This document shows, piece after piece, positions 1-12,305 of a stretch of DNA of 64,000 bases. Position 1 is the first letter of the stretch. Each line of letters begins with the position of its first letter. Under the pieces are notes generated by a model. It did no database searches, was not told where the DNA came from, and saw only the letters and a list, made by a program, of their open reading frames with translations. The position numbers and the translations under genes are program-made. Source of the DNA: Rebecca billardiae RCC1528 (Eukaryota; Haptophyta); NCBI GenBank assembly GCA_965240325.2, contig OZ251238.1:1054001-1118000 (forward strand), read 5' to 3'.

Positions 1-1840
1 CCCGCGATTGCCTGTATGTCGAATCAATGCGACAGCAGCACAACACCTGATCCGCCGTGAGTACAGCTGAATAATCCATTATTATTAAATGGCATGCGTG
101 TGCAGCTGCTCGTTTATTTATAGTTCAGTCGTCAGCAGCTTCTGTCCTGCCCGTATTAATTACGCGATAACAGTCAGAATTAGGCACGCCGTACTCGGTA
201 ATGCGACTACGCTGCGTGATATTTTAAAAAGCCTGCATCTCTAGTCACTGGGACCATGGGCATGGTCGGACTGGCTTCGTCTGGCATCCGCATGGTGCAT
301 GCTGACGTCATCTATGAACTATCGCAGCATCATGTATTCTGTGAGGTGCGCTGCTCGTCCGCGCCACTCCGCGAGAATCAGCCAATGACGGCAGTACAGC
401 CGCTGATCCTTGGCTGAAGGTTTCGCGGCGAGTGGCGGCAATCAGGCGCACCGCACGATGCATTGTTGTGCCCACGGAATGCGCATGCAATGGAAGCAGT
501 GGACCAGGCAGCTGCGCCGCCTAGCCCTCGTCATGGAAGAATGCCACCTGCGCGGAAGGCATGGGCGATGGTGACGCAAGCGCATTGGCAATGAGAAAGC
601 GCGGTGCCCCAGCTTCCCGCGCGGTGCGGTCTGCGCACACACCTGTCTGCACAGAGGTGGTGGAGGTACATTCCCACCCCCTATCGCGTGACATCTAGCA
701 CCGGAGATGCTCAGCCGCTCGAGTGAGTGGTAGACCGTCTCCGAGCTGCACCGTCGGGCATTGTTGTCGTGTGCTGCGCATCTTGCAGCGACGTCCAAAG
801 TCGACAGCGACGCGACATGCGGACGCTGGTGGTGGTAGGTGTTGGTCTCGTCGAGCCCCTCACGGATGCGCGCGTCGCTATCGGCACTTGCCCAGGCGAC
901 AGGCCCAGGAGCCGCTCCGCCGCCGTCATCCGCATGCATCGAAACCTCGGTGGGCCGTCTCGCCGCCGACGAAGGCCGTGTCCGCCCTTTTGGCCGGTGG
1001 CCAACCGGATTTCCCACCGAAGTCATTATTACGGGCGGCACAGTTTAGTCAAGTACGACTCTTCGGCCGCAGGGCGCATCAAACCGGCATCAAACTCCTT
1101 TTGCCCAACTCCTTTTCGACGATCAACCGAGGTGAATCATTCAAGTTCAATTCTGTGAACCGTGCAGGAAGACGGCTTCTGCGCAATGTTCTGGCCTTCT
1201 GGATCCTCGCGTGACTAAATCTGGTGAGAAAAGCTACTACTGTACCGTATAGAGGGGGGTTGGAACTCACCGTTGGAAGTTGGCGCCCAGCGCTCACTTT
1301 CACTTGCTCATCAGTTCACAGTTGCCAGACGGGCCAGGCGAACTAAATAAACGCCGTCGAAAATTATCAGACTGCCTTATCACAGCAGGCTGGCATTGGC
1401 CATTGCCGCGCGCCGCCCCTCACTCGCCGTCACTCGGGCCCGTCAGGCGGCTCATAACCAATATACATATAATTGCGACGGCAGTGCCGCGCCCCGGCCC
1501 CGGGCCCCGTGGCTGCCGGCCGCGATTGCGGCGCGCGCATTGTCGATTCACATGTCACGATTGTGCGGGCGTCGTCGTCGACGTCGGCCCGCGGCCGGGG
1601 CCCAGGCCCCGAGCCCGGCGAGTCCGGCCGGACGGCCGGCCGCCGCGCAGGCTGACTGGCGTCGCACCGTCATAATCTATAGGCCTAGCACTGAGACTCT
1701 GCATGAGACATGAGTGGCTATGCATCGGAAGGTCAGCCTTGAAGTAGATTTAGTAGGGGACGTCCAGCACTCGCAGCAGTCGCTCAGGCACCGATAGAGT
1801 CGTACTCGTAAGTCGAAATCTAATTAATTAATATCGTATA
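1..1840. other. Intergenic region, no supported gene
   Basis: Only short overlapping frames of arginine-, alanine- and proline-rich composition are open on both strands, which is what random GC-rich DNA gives. I see no splice-consistent coding exon, no tRNA boxes and no repeat of note here. Confidence 0.6.
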
Positions 1841-1903
1841 TGAGCAGTACAGCTGAATATGTGGATCCGGATCCGACACTTTCAACCGTATCCGCGACTC
1901 TCA

Positions 1904-2121
<218 letters not shown>

Positions 2122-2243
2122 TGTACGACGTATAATAATAGCTAGACAAGGCTCGATCATCAGTCGCCTATATACTCAAATAATAGTACGAATAATTATA
2201 CCGTAGTTATTGTCATAATACGACTGTATTGATCAGTACTACC

Positions 2244-3410
2244 TCACGCCAGCCCGCGCTCGAGGAAGGCGCTCCGCAGCTCGCGGTGGTCCTCCGGCAC
2301 CGTCTCGAGCAGCACGGCCCAGCGCTCGGCGGCGGCCTCGCGCTCGGCGAGCACCGCGGTGGCGACGGCGCACGGGTCGACCATCCCGCCGTCCAGCGAC
2401 ACCGTCGGCACCTGCACAAGCATCTCGAGCAGGAACTCGTCCGCGACATGGTACTTGCCGTCGCCCTCGAAGCCTGATCCGTGCGCGCGGAAGAAGCGCT
2501 CGAGCCACGCGCGCGAGGGCGCGGAGCGCTCGTCACGCTCGAGCGCGCGCATGGCGCGGCGCACGCCCTCCCGCGTCGCGAGCCGCTTGAGCAGGTCGTA
2601 CGTGCCCCCGCGGAACGCGCTCTTGTCCGTGCCCTCCGCCTCGTGCGCGAACGTCGGATAGAGCGCTTTCCGGCGCGTGTCCTCGCCCTCGGCCGCGATC
2701 GCGTCGTACGCGCGGCGGATCTCGGCGTTCTCCTGCGACATGCGGCGCAGGTCGGAGGACGCCTCGGCGGCCACGTCCGCCGCGCAGTCGAGCAGCCGCA
2801 TCGCCAGCCGCTGCGGCACGATGTCGAACTCCATCCGAAGCACTTTCGGCTTCATGTACGGGTTGTTCTTCGAGCCCGCGCGGTTGCGCGCGACTGACTC
2901 GACCGTGATCGAGGTGGGCGGCTCCTCGAGCAGGCGGTGCACGTAGCTCCTCCACGGGTGCGCCAGCCCGTCCAGCCCGTGGTACTGCCCGATACCGGGC
3001 AGCTCGAGGAATCGCTCGAGCCAGTCGGCCGTCGGCGTGTCGCGGCACGTCTGCAGGTAGAACATGAGCGTCTGCAGGCTGCGCTGCAGCACGAAGCGCT
3101 TGATCAGCTCGTCTTCGTCGATCGGCTCGGGCTGGTCCGCGAGCATCGCCACCACGCCGCGCCGGCGCGACTGAGCGGCGGCGGCGCGCGTGCGCCTCGA
3201 GAGCTGGGAGTCTGCCGCCGCCATCGCCGCCGCCGCTGCCGCCGTCGACGGCGCGGAGACACGGACGGCGTGGAGGGCGGCGGCGCGCGCGGGCAAAGCG
3301 GACGTACCCGGGCGCACCGCAAACGACACCGCCGCGCGCACCGCGACGGGCGCCAACGCCGCCGCCGCCCAGAGCGCGCGCCACCGAGCGGAGTGGCTGC
3401 GCGGGCGCAT
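2244..3410 (-). CDS. Conserved protein of unknown function with exported or plastid-type leader
   Basis: Single-exon frame of 388 residues from the methionine chosen here; an in-frame ATG lies 18 codons upstream. The chosen start gives a basic stretch, a hydrophobic core (ALWAAAALAPVAVRA) and then an alanine/arginine-rich segment, which resembles the bipartite signal-plus-transit leaders of secondary red-plastid algae. The mature part is of normal, non-repetitive composition, with a central block containing GIGQYHGLDGLAHPW, LLEEPPTSITVES and KNNPYMKPKVLRMEFDI, then helical segments to the C-terminus. I recall similar uncharacterised proteins in diatoms and related algae with this KNNPY-type block, but that is memory, not a search. 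No catalytic motif is visible. Plastid targeting is an inference. Confidence 0.75.
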   Translation of the reverse strand: MRPRSHSARWRALWAAAALAPVAVRAAVSFAVRPGTSALPARAAALHAVRVSAPSTAAAAAAMAAADSQLSRRTRAAAAQSRRRGVVAMLADQPEPIDEDELIKRFVLQRSLQTLMFYLQTCRDTPTADWLERFLELPGIGQYHGLDGLAHPWRSYVHRLLEEPPTSITVESVARNRAGSKNNPYMKPKVLRMEFDIVPQRLAMRLLDCAADVAAEASSDLRRMSQENAEIRRAYDAIAAEGEDTRRKALYPTFAHEAEGTDKSAFRGGTYDLLKRLATREGVRRAMRALERDERSAPSRAWLERFFRAHGSGFEGDGKYHVADEFLLEMLVQVPTVSLDGGMVDPCAVATAVLAEREAAAERWAVLLETVPEDHRELRSAFLERGLA

Positions 3411-3464
3411 CTCGGCAACGTGTGCTGCTGCCGAGACGCGCGCGGACCGGCGTGTGTGCACCAC

Positions 3465-6424
3465 CGGTCGCTCTCCGGATCAGAGACGGTTGCCGCGCCA
3501 AAAAACGGATAACCGTAAAGAAGAAATGGTCCGCGGCCGTCCGGCCGTGCTGCGCAAACGATGTCCTCGCCAGCACTCAGCAGCGCTCCCTCTGTCCATC
3601 CAGCGCCGTGACCATCCCGCAAGGTTCCCTCACCTTCTAGACGACGATCTCTGGTTCCAGCATAGGAGACAGTCGAGGTCGGAGGTGTGGCCCGTGCGAG
3701 TGACGGAGTGACCAGCCCGCAGCCGGCCAGTCCTCGTGTGCGGTGTGGCGCCACCTGTGCAGCACGACTTCGGGTTCCGGCATAGCTTCCCCCTGGCTGT
3801 GCTCGTGCTGGCTAACCTGACTGACGCGCATCAGTCGGCTGTGACGTCTGACACGATCCGCGGTAAACTATACGAATCTTACGAACGCGCCCTGGTGCCG
3901 GCCAGGCGCCGCAGACGCACTGCGAGCGAGCCAACCGCGCCGTGCACTGGCCGGTTGACCCACAAGTGGCCATACGGCGAGACGTCACCAGGCACCTGTC
4001 GCACGAGTCGCACGTTAATTAACGTGGTGCGCTCCCTCCGCCCCCCTGCCGATTCAGACTTGATGCCCGGCGCCACACCTGACACACACCAGCTCACTAC
4101 CCCAAGGCCCAGATGTGAGAGGTAAAATGGAGTCTGGGGTGCCGGCCGGAGCCCATCAAGCAGACACGCCTGCGGCTGCTGCAGCCGCAACGTGCTGGCA
4201 ATGACACAGGGGACCAAGACCACCCCGTCCGCACCAAGCCATCCGCGATTGTGGTCATCCAGCCGCCCGAGGAGCCAGCCTCGCACGAGCAGGCGGACGC
4301 CCGACCACCTGAGCGCGGCACCTGGCCGCAGCACATGCCACACAACGGTGGCGCAGCTGCCAAGGGCAAGGCAACGCAGAAGGACGCAATCGTGCGGCCA
4401 GCGTCGTAGCGGGCATCCATCCAACCCACACGGGAGGCCCGCAGCCGCCTAGCAGCCCAGCCCAGCCCGTCACAGTCAGTCACAGCACTGGCTCTCGTGC
4501 AGCATCCGCACCCTGCGAGCACGGAGAGTTCAGGACGCAACGCAGGGCGGCGCGCGCGCGGCAGACGAGCCAGGCCGTCACCGCCCGCCTCCACAAGCCG
4601 GCCCCCCGCGCGCGGCGCGGCGCGCGCCGCGACCCTCGGGTCGAACCGGGACGCACTGCTGGCACGCCGTGGCGCAGCGCGACGGGCGCGGCGCGGCGAG
4701 GTCGCATGTGCTTCCCCCGGGGGGCTGAGCGTACTGGCTGAGGCCCCCACGCGCGGCGGACTCCGTGCGCGCCCCGCCTGATGTGCGCGCGGCGCGCAGC
4801 CGCAGCGCGCGGCGGGCCGGTGCCGGTGCGTATTCGGTCTCGTCGGCACCTGTGCTCGGTCTCGTCAAAGCATTACCCGCATCGGCCCCCAGGCGGCCCC
4901 CTTTAGCGCGGTCCTCGACAGCGAGGCCAACCATCGACGCTTGGAAGCCTACGGCCGCGCCAAGCGACGGCGCCGAGCGGGCGCGCGCGCGCGGAACGAG
5001 AGGTAGACTCCCGTAGCGTGCCTCCACACCCCGCCCGCGCCAGCGCACCCGCTCGCGGCTCTCTTTCCGCTCCGCGGCGGCGCGCGGCACCCGAGCCGCA
5101 CTGAACGCGTGCACGGCGCACGCCGTGGCGCGGCGCGACGGGCGCGGCGCGGCGCGCTCGGAGTGAACTCGCCCGGGGCTCCGAGCGTACGGGCCGACGC
5201 GCCCGCGCGCGGCGCGCTCCGCCCGCGCCCCGCCAAATGCGCGTGTTATCACGAGGCGCGGGTCGGCACGCTCGGGTGCGGCGGCGCGGCCGTCGCGAGG
5301 GGTCCCCGCACTTGGAGGCGGACTGGAAGCGTCCGGACTCTCCTTGATGTTGCACAAAGCCGCGGGGGCGGCACGGTTAAATCCGGGCGTGCCCCCCCCG
5401 CGGAAAAAGCAGCTGCAGGTCCACGACTCCGAAACTCGCCATCACCGAAAAGTGATGATGCGATAAGTGATAACGACCGCAGCAGGCTCGTGGCAGCTGA
5501 CTAATCCGCAGCCGGACTGCCAGAGGCCGCAGACGTCCTCCATGCTTCGCACCAGCCGGATCGCTGGCCACAGGAAGCCAGGATCCAAGGCCAGGCCCAG
5601 GCGCGAGGACACCGCACCTTCGCCTGTCTGATGTGGGAAGCGGGCGGCTCCAGTCGCTGCTGCCACGCGCCAATATGTGAATAGTGAATACGGCGGTGGA
5701 TGGCAGACTCGGCTTGGACTTGGTGCCGCCCGAAGCCCCGCATCTCTCTTATCCCAAGGAGCACTCGTACCCAGATAAGACAGGGGTCCAGAGTGGCTTT
5801 TTGGAAACAATATCATCATATGTACATAATCTAGTCCACACAGTGGACGGCAGTGATCGTTGACGTTGGCACTGGGCGGAGGGCTCTGGCCAGGCTGACG
5901 GATTAGTCAATATTAGAACGGGTTGAGTTCACTCTCATTCGGGAGGATTCGCCGATTCGCGAGCGCCCGTCGTCGCGCGCCCCTTCATGGCCTTCATCAG
6001 CATGCTCTTGGTGACTTGGTCATTGCCACCGCCCGCACCGCCGCGCTGGCCTGCGTAGTGCGTGCACACGCCGGCCCTGATTTATTCTGATTCGATCTTG
6101 AGCCGTGATCGAAATTCTTATTATATATTCGACTACTGCTCTCTAAACTACTACTGTCTAATTCATTATAATTATAATAATAATAGACTCGGATCGGCAG
6201 TCGTCGCGCGTAGCTAGTCGGAGTAGAAGTAGTCAGAGTGAGTCAGACGGTCGATCGAGCTAGCTATTCGAGGCGCTCTGGGGCAGCGGTCAGCGGAACC
6301 CCGACTGGCAGTGGCAGTGGTGAGTGCCGAGTGGACGAGTGGACAGTGGGACCTCCCGACTGGCGCCAATAGTAGTGCCCTCAGAATTCTGATCGACGTC
6401 CGAGACCTACCAGGACATTAGTCA
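3465..6424. other. Intergenic region with a degenerate direct repeat
   Basis: No convincing gene. Two stretches, roughly 4600-4780 and 5058-5235, are alignable by eye. Both contain a GCGACGGGCGCGGCGCGGCG core, then a GGGGCT..GAGCGTAC segment and a CGCGCCCCGCC end, so they look like an old duplication. The long minus frame across both copies (4578-5357) is low-complexity and taken as non-coding. From about 6090 to 6350 the DNA is more AT-rich with short CAGTGG/GAGTGG iterations. Confidence 0.5.
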
Positions 6425-7354
6425 TTACGCCTCGGAGGGCGGCGGCGGCGCGATGTACTCGAACGCAGACAGCCTGGGCCGCTCCGTCGCGCCGCCCTCC
6501 CAGCGCAAGCGCACGCCAACCCCGCGCCAGATCACATCTGTGGCGAACGCGGCGCCGCCGCCAGCCGCCGCCTCGACGCTGCCACTCGGCGAACTGACGC
6601 GCAGGCCGTTGGCCAGCACGAGGGCAGCGCCAGCGTCCGTGCGGGGCTCCGGGGCACCGTCGTCGGCGTCGAGCGCGGCGACGAGCGCCTCGGCCTCGCG
6701 CGTCCGCGCCTTCGAGAGCGCCTCGGCGTCCTCCGCCGAGCGGCCCAGCCAGCTGACGACCGGCGGGACGGCAAGGGCACCGCTCGTCTCGGAGAGCGCG
6801 AGCTGCAGCACGCACAGCGAGCTCGCGTCGGCGTCGGCGGCGTCGGGCGCGGTCGGCGCCATGAGGCCGATCTCGCACAGCAGCGGCGCCTCGTCCTTCA
6901 GCTCGAGGATGCGCAGGGACGAGCGGTACGGGAGGGGCAGTCCGGAGAACTCGACGCCGTCCGACGCGGCCCACGAGCCGCACGGCAGCGCGAGCGGCGC
7001 GCACGCGCTCGTCCACTGCTCGGTCGTCTGCGTCGGCCCTTCGATGAAGCAGCCACTCCAGAGTAGCTGGCGCACGTGCTCCCGCTCGACCCAGCCCTCG
7101 CGCTCGCCGCCCGCCGCGGCGCCCAGCTGCCATCTCACCTTGAACCCGAACGGCACGGTGCCCCACTCAAGGTCTGATTCCGGCGTGTACTCGCGCGGGA
7201 GCGGGAGCGGCTGGCCGTCCTTGTGGCTGAAGCGCTGCTCGAAGCCGTGCCACGTGCCCAGGGCGCGCGCCGCGCTCGCGCCCACCGTCGACGCGGCCGC
7301 GCAGGCGGAGCACGCGCTCATCATCGCGAGCAGTCGCATCAGCACTCGCGCCAT
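6425..7354 (-). CDS. Secreted or plastid-targeted lipocalin-like protein (DUF3598/CpcS-like, tentative)
   Basis: 309 residues from the second in-frame methionine, chosen because it begins a clear signal sequence (MARVLMRLLAMMSACSACAA); the first methionine adds 14 mostly basic residues. The mature protein starts with a LGTWHGFEQRFS segment and continues with alternating beta-type segments such as DLEWGTVPFGFKVRWQ, LLWSGCFIEGP and RILELKDEAPLLCEIGLM, ending in VIWRGVGVRLRWEGG. The opening G-T-W and the repeated short strands suggest a calycin/lipocalin barrel of the kind seen in plastid DUF3598 and CpcS-type proteins. This rests on pattern only. Residues 200-260 are alanine- and acid-rich. The neighbouring gene downstream on the same strand is the SUZ/RGG protein about 1.3 kb away in the opposite half of the region. 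Confidence 0.65.
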   Translation of the reverse strand: MARVLMRLLAMMSACSACAAASTVGASAARALGTWHGFEQRFSHKDGQPLPLPREYTPESDLEWGTVPFGFKVRWQLGAAAGGEREGWVEREHVRQLLWSGCFIEGPTQTTEQWTSACAPLALPCGSWAASDGVEFSGLPLPYRSSLRILELKDEAPLLCEIGLMAPTAPDAADADASSLCVLQLALSETSGALAVPPVVSWLGRSAEDAEALSKARTREAEALVAALDADDGAPEPRTDAGAALVLANGLRVSSPSGSVEAAAGGGAAFATDVIWRGVGVRLRWEGGATERPRLSAFEYIAPPPPSEA

Positions 7355-7705
7355 CGCCGAACGCGAGAACTTCTTTTTTTTCCAGCGCTGCTCCATTTCT
7401 TTTTCATCAAGCAGGTATCAGTCGTGTCTTTTTAAAATCATAGAATTAGTCAGCAGCGTCGTTGGAGGAGTGGAGCCTGGTGCAAGGGTTGCCTGGTGGC
7501 TGGCTGGTGCCGGCCACTGAGGCCTGGTGCGGCTGGTGCGCCCAGACCCCAGTGGAGGACGGAGACTGACCGCGCGGGCGCGGTCGAGAATTCGCCACGG
7601 TCGGGATGCCCGGAGCCGCGGACGTGCGCCGCGCCTCCAGTTCTAGCACCGTCCCGCCGAAACAACTTCATCCACTGCGGTCGACGCTCGGCCAAAGAAT
7701 CAGAC

Positions 7706-8111
7706 TCACAACGGCGTCGCACCAACGCCACCGTCGCACGATGCCGCTGACGTAGAATGCCCCGCGCGTTCCGCCTTCCGCCCAGAGCCACCGGCAGACT
7801 GCCCTCGCCCACCCCGGCCACCTCGCCGCTGCCGCTGCTGGCCGTCATCCCGGGGTGCGCCGCCCGCCGCGCTGCGGCCGCCACTGCCGCCGGCCTGGCG
7901 CGCGGCCGCAGAGGACGCGTGAGCATGAGGCGGCTGCGCGCGCGCCGGCTGCGCGGCCGCAGTGCCAGCGGCAGCCGTGACAACCGCTGCCGCCCTGGGC
8001 GGTCTGGAGGGCTGCTCGGTGCGCGCGCCGCCTGTCGGCGCAGACTCGCCCCGCGGCGCGGATCCACGACCGCCGCGCGCTCCCCCGCTCTGCCGACCCC
8101 GACCCCCACGC

Positions 8112-8148
<37 letters not shown>

Positions 8149-9580
8149 GGGCACGCCCTCCGTTGGTCGCTGGCGGCGCGGCCGGTGCTTTGGCCTCTGC
8201 GCCGGCGCACGCGTACCCAAAGATGCGCGCGCGCGCTGCCTCGTACTCCTCGGAGTCCACACGCGGGCGCGGCTCGGCCTGCGCCGCGGCGCTCCCGCCG
8301 TGCACCCCTCCGGAGCGCCCGCCGGCGTGCGCATGGTTGGCGGGCGCGCAGTGCGCGCGCGGAGGCGCGTTGGCCTGCGGCGCGCCTTGGGCGCACTCGC
8401 CCGTAGCCGCAGCGCACGCGCTGCCATCAAGAAAAGCGGGTGGCTTTCGGCCGAGCAGCTCGAGCAGCCGCGGGTTCACGCATGACGGCGCGGCGGGCTG
8501 CTCACCTGCCGCCGCCGCCACGGCGCCGCCCGCCGCCGCGCCCGGATCGACAGAGTCCGGGAGCGGAAGCGGTGCCCACGGCTCAGCAGCGGCGGCGGCG
8601 GCGCTCGCGCTGTCGACGGCGCTCATCGCGCCGGACGGGCCGCGCGGCAGGATTCGGATGTGCCCGCGGCCGTCGACGGGCGGCGACGCGCCCGGCCGCT
8701 CGACGGCGCGCTCCGCGCCACCGCCCCACCCGTCCGCGTCCCCATGCGGCCGCGCGACCGGCCCCCACGCCGTGCCGCCGCCGGCGGTCGTCGCGATCGC
8801 CAATCGCTCCTGCTCGTGCGCAAGGACGCCTTCAAACACGTGGACCCCTGACGAGAAGACGGCGCGGCGGATGTGCTCGGCGTCGCGCTCGGCGTCGCGC
8901 TCGATGAGCAGCTGCGACGAGATGGGCACCGCGTCCACGTGCGGCCGCTGCCACGCGGGCTGCGCGGGCGGCGGCGCGCGCGGCGGCTGCGCACGCGGCG
9001 CGGCCGACTCGGCCGACGGGTGCGGCTGCGGCTGCGGCTGCGGCTGCGGCTGCGCGCGCCGCCACTCAAGCTCCGGCGCGGGCTCGTGCGACGGCGGCGG
9101 CGGCGCAGATGATGGGCCTACCGGCGCCGGTGCGACCTTGCGGCTCGGCCTCGGCGGCGCCGACGCCACCTTCGGCGGCTCCGCCTCCGGCTGAGGCTGA
9201 GCTGAGACGGCGGGCCAGAGGGCAGCATCAGCATGGCCGCCGCCGTGCACGCTCAGCGAGTGCTGCAGCTCCGCGGGGAGCGCGGCGTGGGCGGACGGCT
9301 CGGGCGGCGGCTGTTCCGCGTTCGCGTCCAGCTGCTCCGCCTCGCCGCCCTCCGCCGGCTCGTGCTGTGCTGGCCTCCGACCCCAGACCGCGCCTGCGCG
9401 CGAGCAGCCGCGAGGGCGGGCGCGCGCGCGCACCAACTGACAGTGAAGCATCGCCCGCGATCGGCGCCTCGCGCGTGCGGGAGAGATTGCGCGCACACCG
9501 CTTCTCGGCACGAGAGAGACGTCGTGGTGCGGGCCGAGCTCCTTGCGCAGGCTCGGAAGGTTGATCGGCAGCGGCAGCAT
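7706..9580 (-). CDS. SUZ-domain RGG-rich RNA-binding protein
   Basis: The frame is open for 624 codons from the methionine of MLPLPINLPSLRKELGP. Around residues 440-455 is SEEYEAARARIFGYA, a good match to the SUZ domain, an RNA-binding motif usually found with R3H domains in translation and mRNA-fate proteins. It is followed by a poly-glycine stretch with RGG/RGR boxes and a basic RGG tail. The middle is proline/alanine/glutamine-rich. I found no R3H signature (RxxxH). A GTGCG-type donor near 9500 and a CGCGCAG acceptor near 9390 suggest that roughly 100 bp at the N-terminus are an in-frame intron, so the mature length is uncertain. It is head-to-head with RecQ, 149 bp between start codons. 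Confidence 0.65.
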
Positions 9581-9729
9581 GACGCGCGCGCCGAGCAGCC
9601 GCCCGCGCTGCTGGCGGCCGGTCCGGGGGCCGGGGGCCGTCCCGGACAACGGCGGGATGTCAGCGCAGGCCGCCTGCCCGCCTTCGAATTTCAACGCGCC
9701 CGTCCACGCGCGTGTGGCCGCTCCCCCCA
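9581..9729. promoter_or_regulatory. Putative bidirectional promoter (SUZ protein / RecQ)
   Basis: Only 149 bp separate the start codons of two divergently transcribed genes, so both promoters and 5' UTRs must share this space or overlap the coding regions. No TATA box is obvious; the stretch is GC-rich. Confidence 0.45.
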
Positions 9730-10200
9730 ATGCCCAAGCGCAAGACGCCCGAGCCCGCGCTGGCGCCGGATGGCGCGCCCGCCGCGGTGGCGGCGCGCCC
9801 CGAGCTGCTCGACGCGCTGCAGCGGCACTTTGGCATGCCCGCCTTCAAGCCCGGCCAGGCGCAGGTGATCGACGCCATCATGAGCGGCCGCTCGGCCGCC
9901 GCCATATTCCCGACAGGTGGGGGCAAGTCTCTGTGCTACCAGCTGCCGGCGCTGCTCCTCGCCAAGGGGCTCACCGTCGTGGTGAGCCCGCTCATCGCGC
10001 TGATGAAGGACCAGGTCGACGCCCTCCGCGCCCGCGGCCACGCCGCCGACATGCTCGGCTCGATGCTCTCGCTGGATGAGAAGATTGCGACGATGCGCCG
10101 CGTGCGCGCCGGCGAGACGCGGCTGCTGTACGTCGCGCCCGAGCAGCTGAACAACGAGAGCTCGCGTGCGCTGGTCACGTCGCGGCGGATCGCGCTGCTC

Positions 10201-10240
<40 letters not shown>

Positions 10241-12305
10241 CCTTCCGCCCAGACTACCTTCGGCTCGCGGTGTTTGCTCGCGAGTGCGGCGCCGAGCGCG
10301 TGCTGGCGCTGACGGCGACGGCGACGCCCGCGGTGGCGCGCGACATCCGCGAGGCGTTCGGCATCGCCGAGGCGGACTGCGTGCGCACCACCTTCCACAG
10401 GCCCAACCTGCGCCTCGGCTGCCGCGTCGTAGCTGCCGGCGCGGACCGCGACGCCGCGCTTCGCGAGCTCGTGAGCGCCCCTGTGGGCAACGACGACGCC
10501 GCCGACGACGCCGCCGCCGACGACGACGACGGCACTGGCAGAGTCGCGGCGGCGCGCGGCCCGACGATTGTGTACTGCACGCTGCAGCGCACGACGGAGG
10601 AGGTGGCGAGGATGCTGAGCAGCCACGGCGTGCCGGCAAAGGCGTACCACGCTGGCCTTGCCAACGAGCTGCGCTCGTCGATCCAGAACGAGTTCATGCA
10701 ATCCACGGACGGTGCGCGCGCGCGGCTGTCTGGCTTAGCCGCCGCCGTGGCGCCGCCGCCGCTGCGCCCGCCCACCGCCACCGCCACGCGCGCTCGCGCC
10801 CATCGCCGCTGCGCGCCAGCCACGTGAGAGCCGCGCCCACACACCGCCCACGTGGCCACCCGTAGGCGTGATTGTCGCGACCATCGCCTTCGGCATGGGC
10901 GTGGACAAGCCCGACATCCGCCGCGTCGTGCATTACAACCTGCCCAAGTGCGCGCGCGCGCCAAAGCGACGGAGCCTCAGAGCCGCAGAGCGGCCACGCG
11001 CCGCGGCCCGCGCGCGCGAGCACGGCTGCGCGAGCGGTCTGCCCGAGGGCAGGCATGTGCGCGCGGCCCCAGCGCACACGCGCACATGGCGCGCGCCGTG
11101 CTCACACCCGGCTCCCCTCTCGCGCGCCCCGCCCGCGCACACGCCGCGCCGCGCGCCGCAGATCGCTGGAGGGCTACGCTCAGGAGATCGGGCGCGCCGG
11201 GCGCGACGGTCGGCTGTCGCGCTGCGACGTGCTCGCGTGCGCGGATGACACGACGACGCTCGAGGCCTTCGCGCGCTGCGAGGTGCCGAGCGAGCGCGCG
11301 GTGTCCAGCGCGCTGCACGAGATCTTCTTCAGCGCGGCGGGCGCGCCGATGCCGGTCGGCGCCGTGCGCGAGGTCTCGCACTACTCGATGGCGCGCGCGC
11401 ACGATCTCGCCGAGAATGCGCTGCGCATGCTGCTAGCATTTGTGGACATCTACGGCCGGCACCTGCAGGTGCTCACGCCCAAGTACGCGGTGTACCAGCT
11501 GCAGCCCAAGGGGGGCGGCGAGGCGCGGGCGGTGCCGGGCATGCTCCGCGCCGCGCCGGGCGCCTCCGCCGCCGCGCGCGACGCGCTCGCGACCCACTGC
11601 GTGCCCAAGCAGACGTGGGCACACGTCGACTTGGCAGTGGCGGCCGCGGCGAGCGGCGTCGATCGCGCCGAGCTGGTCGCGGCGATCACCGCGCTCGAGT
11701 CTACGGGCAAGCTGGCGGTGAAGGCGTCGCATGTGGTGCACTGCTACCGCATCCTGTCGCAGCCGGACGTGCCCGCCCTCGCCCGCGCCGAGTGGCAGCG
11801 CCTCAAGCAGCGCGAGGCGCGCGAGCTCGGCCGCATCGACGGCGTGCTGAGATTCCTGGGCGCGGACAAGTGCCAGGCGCGGCTGCTGATGGGGCACTTT
11901 GGCGAGGCGGCGCGGCGAGGCTTCGCGTGCGGCGCGGGGTGCGAGCGCTGCCGCACGGGCGCGCGCGTGCCCATCCCGCCGCGTCACGCCGCGCCCGTCG
12001 CGCCGTCGGCGTGGCAGAAGCTCGCGGCGGCGGTGAGCGCGTCCGAGCTGCCAGCGGATGACGCGCAGCTTCTCGTTCGGTTCGCTTTTGGCTACTCGTC
12101 GCCTCGGATCTCGCAAAAGCGGCTCACCGCGCACGCGCTCTACGGCTCGTTCGTCGGCGCCGACTACGACGCGCTGTTCGCGCAGTGCGAGGCGCTGGTG
12201 GCGGCCGCTGGCCGAGCCGCTGCGGGTGGCTTGTCATCTGCGTCTGCTCGCGTGGTCGGCGCGCAACTAGTCCCGCCGGCGGTCGGCGGAATACATCTCG
12301 GATGA
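9730..12305 (+). CDS. RecQ-family ATP-dependent DNA helicase, three exons
   Basis: Exons 9730-10711, 10866-10947 and 11162-12305 join in frame to give 735 residues. The motifs are in canonical order: Walker [15 protein letters not shown] (residues 60-73), [12 protein letters not shown] with DEAH at 160-163, LALTATATP, then [34 protein letters not shown] and, created exactly by splicing, [15 protein letters not shown] RecQ zinc-binding segment follows ([18 protein letters not shown]), then a winged-helix-like region and a C-terminal block containing [15 protein letters not shown]. RecQ enzymes unwind 3'-5' DNA at forks and recombination intermediates in the nucleus. Both introns begin GTGCG and end AG (154 and 214 bp), and frame continuity across the conserved motifs fixes the junctions. 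No HRDC domain is evident. Confidence 0.93.

Noticed and set aside
4578-5357. 259-codon minus-strand frame
   Set aside because: Low-complexity Arg/Ala frame spanning a degenerate direct repeat in GC-rich DNA; no domain or splice evidence.
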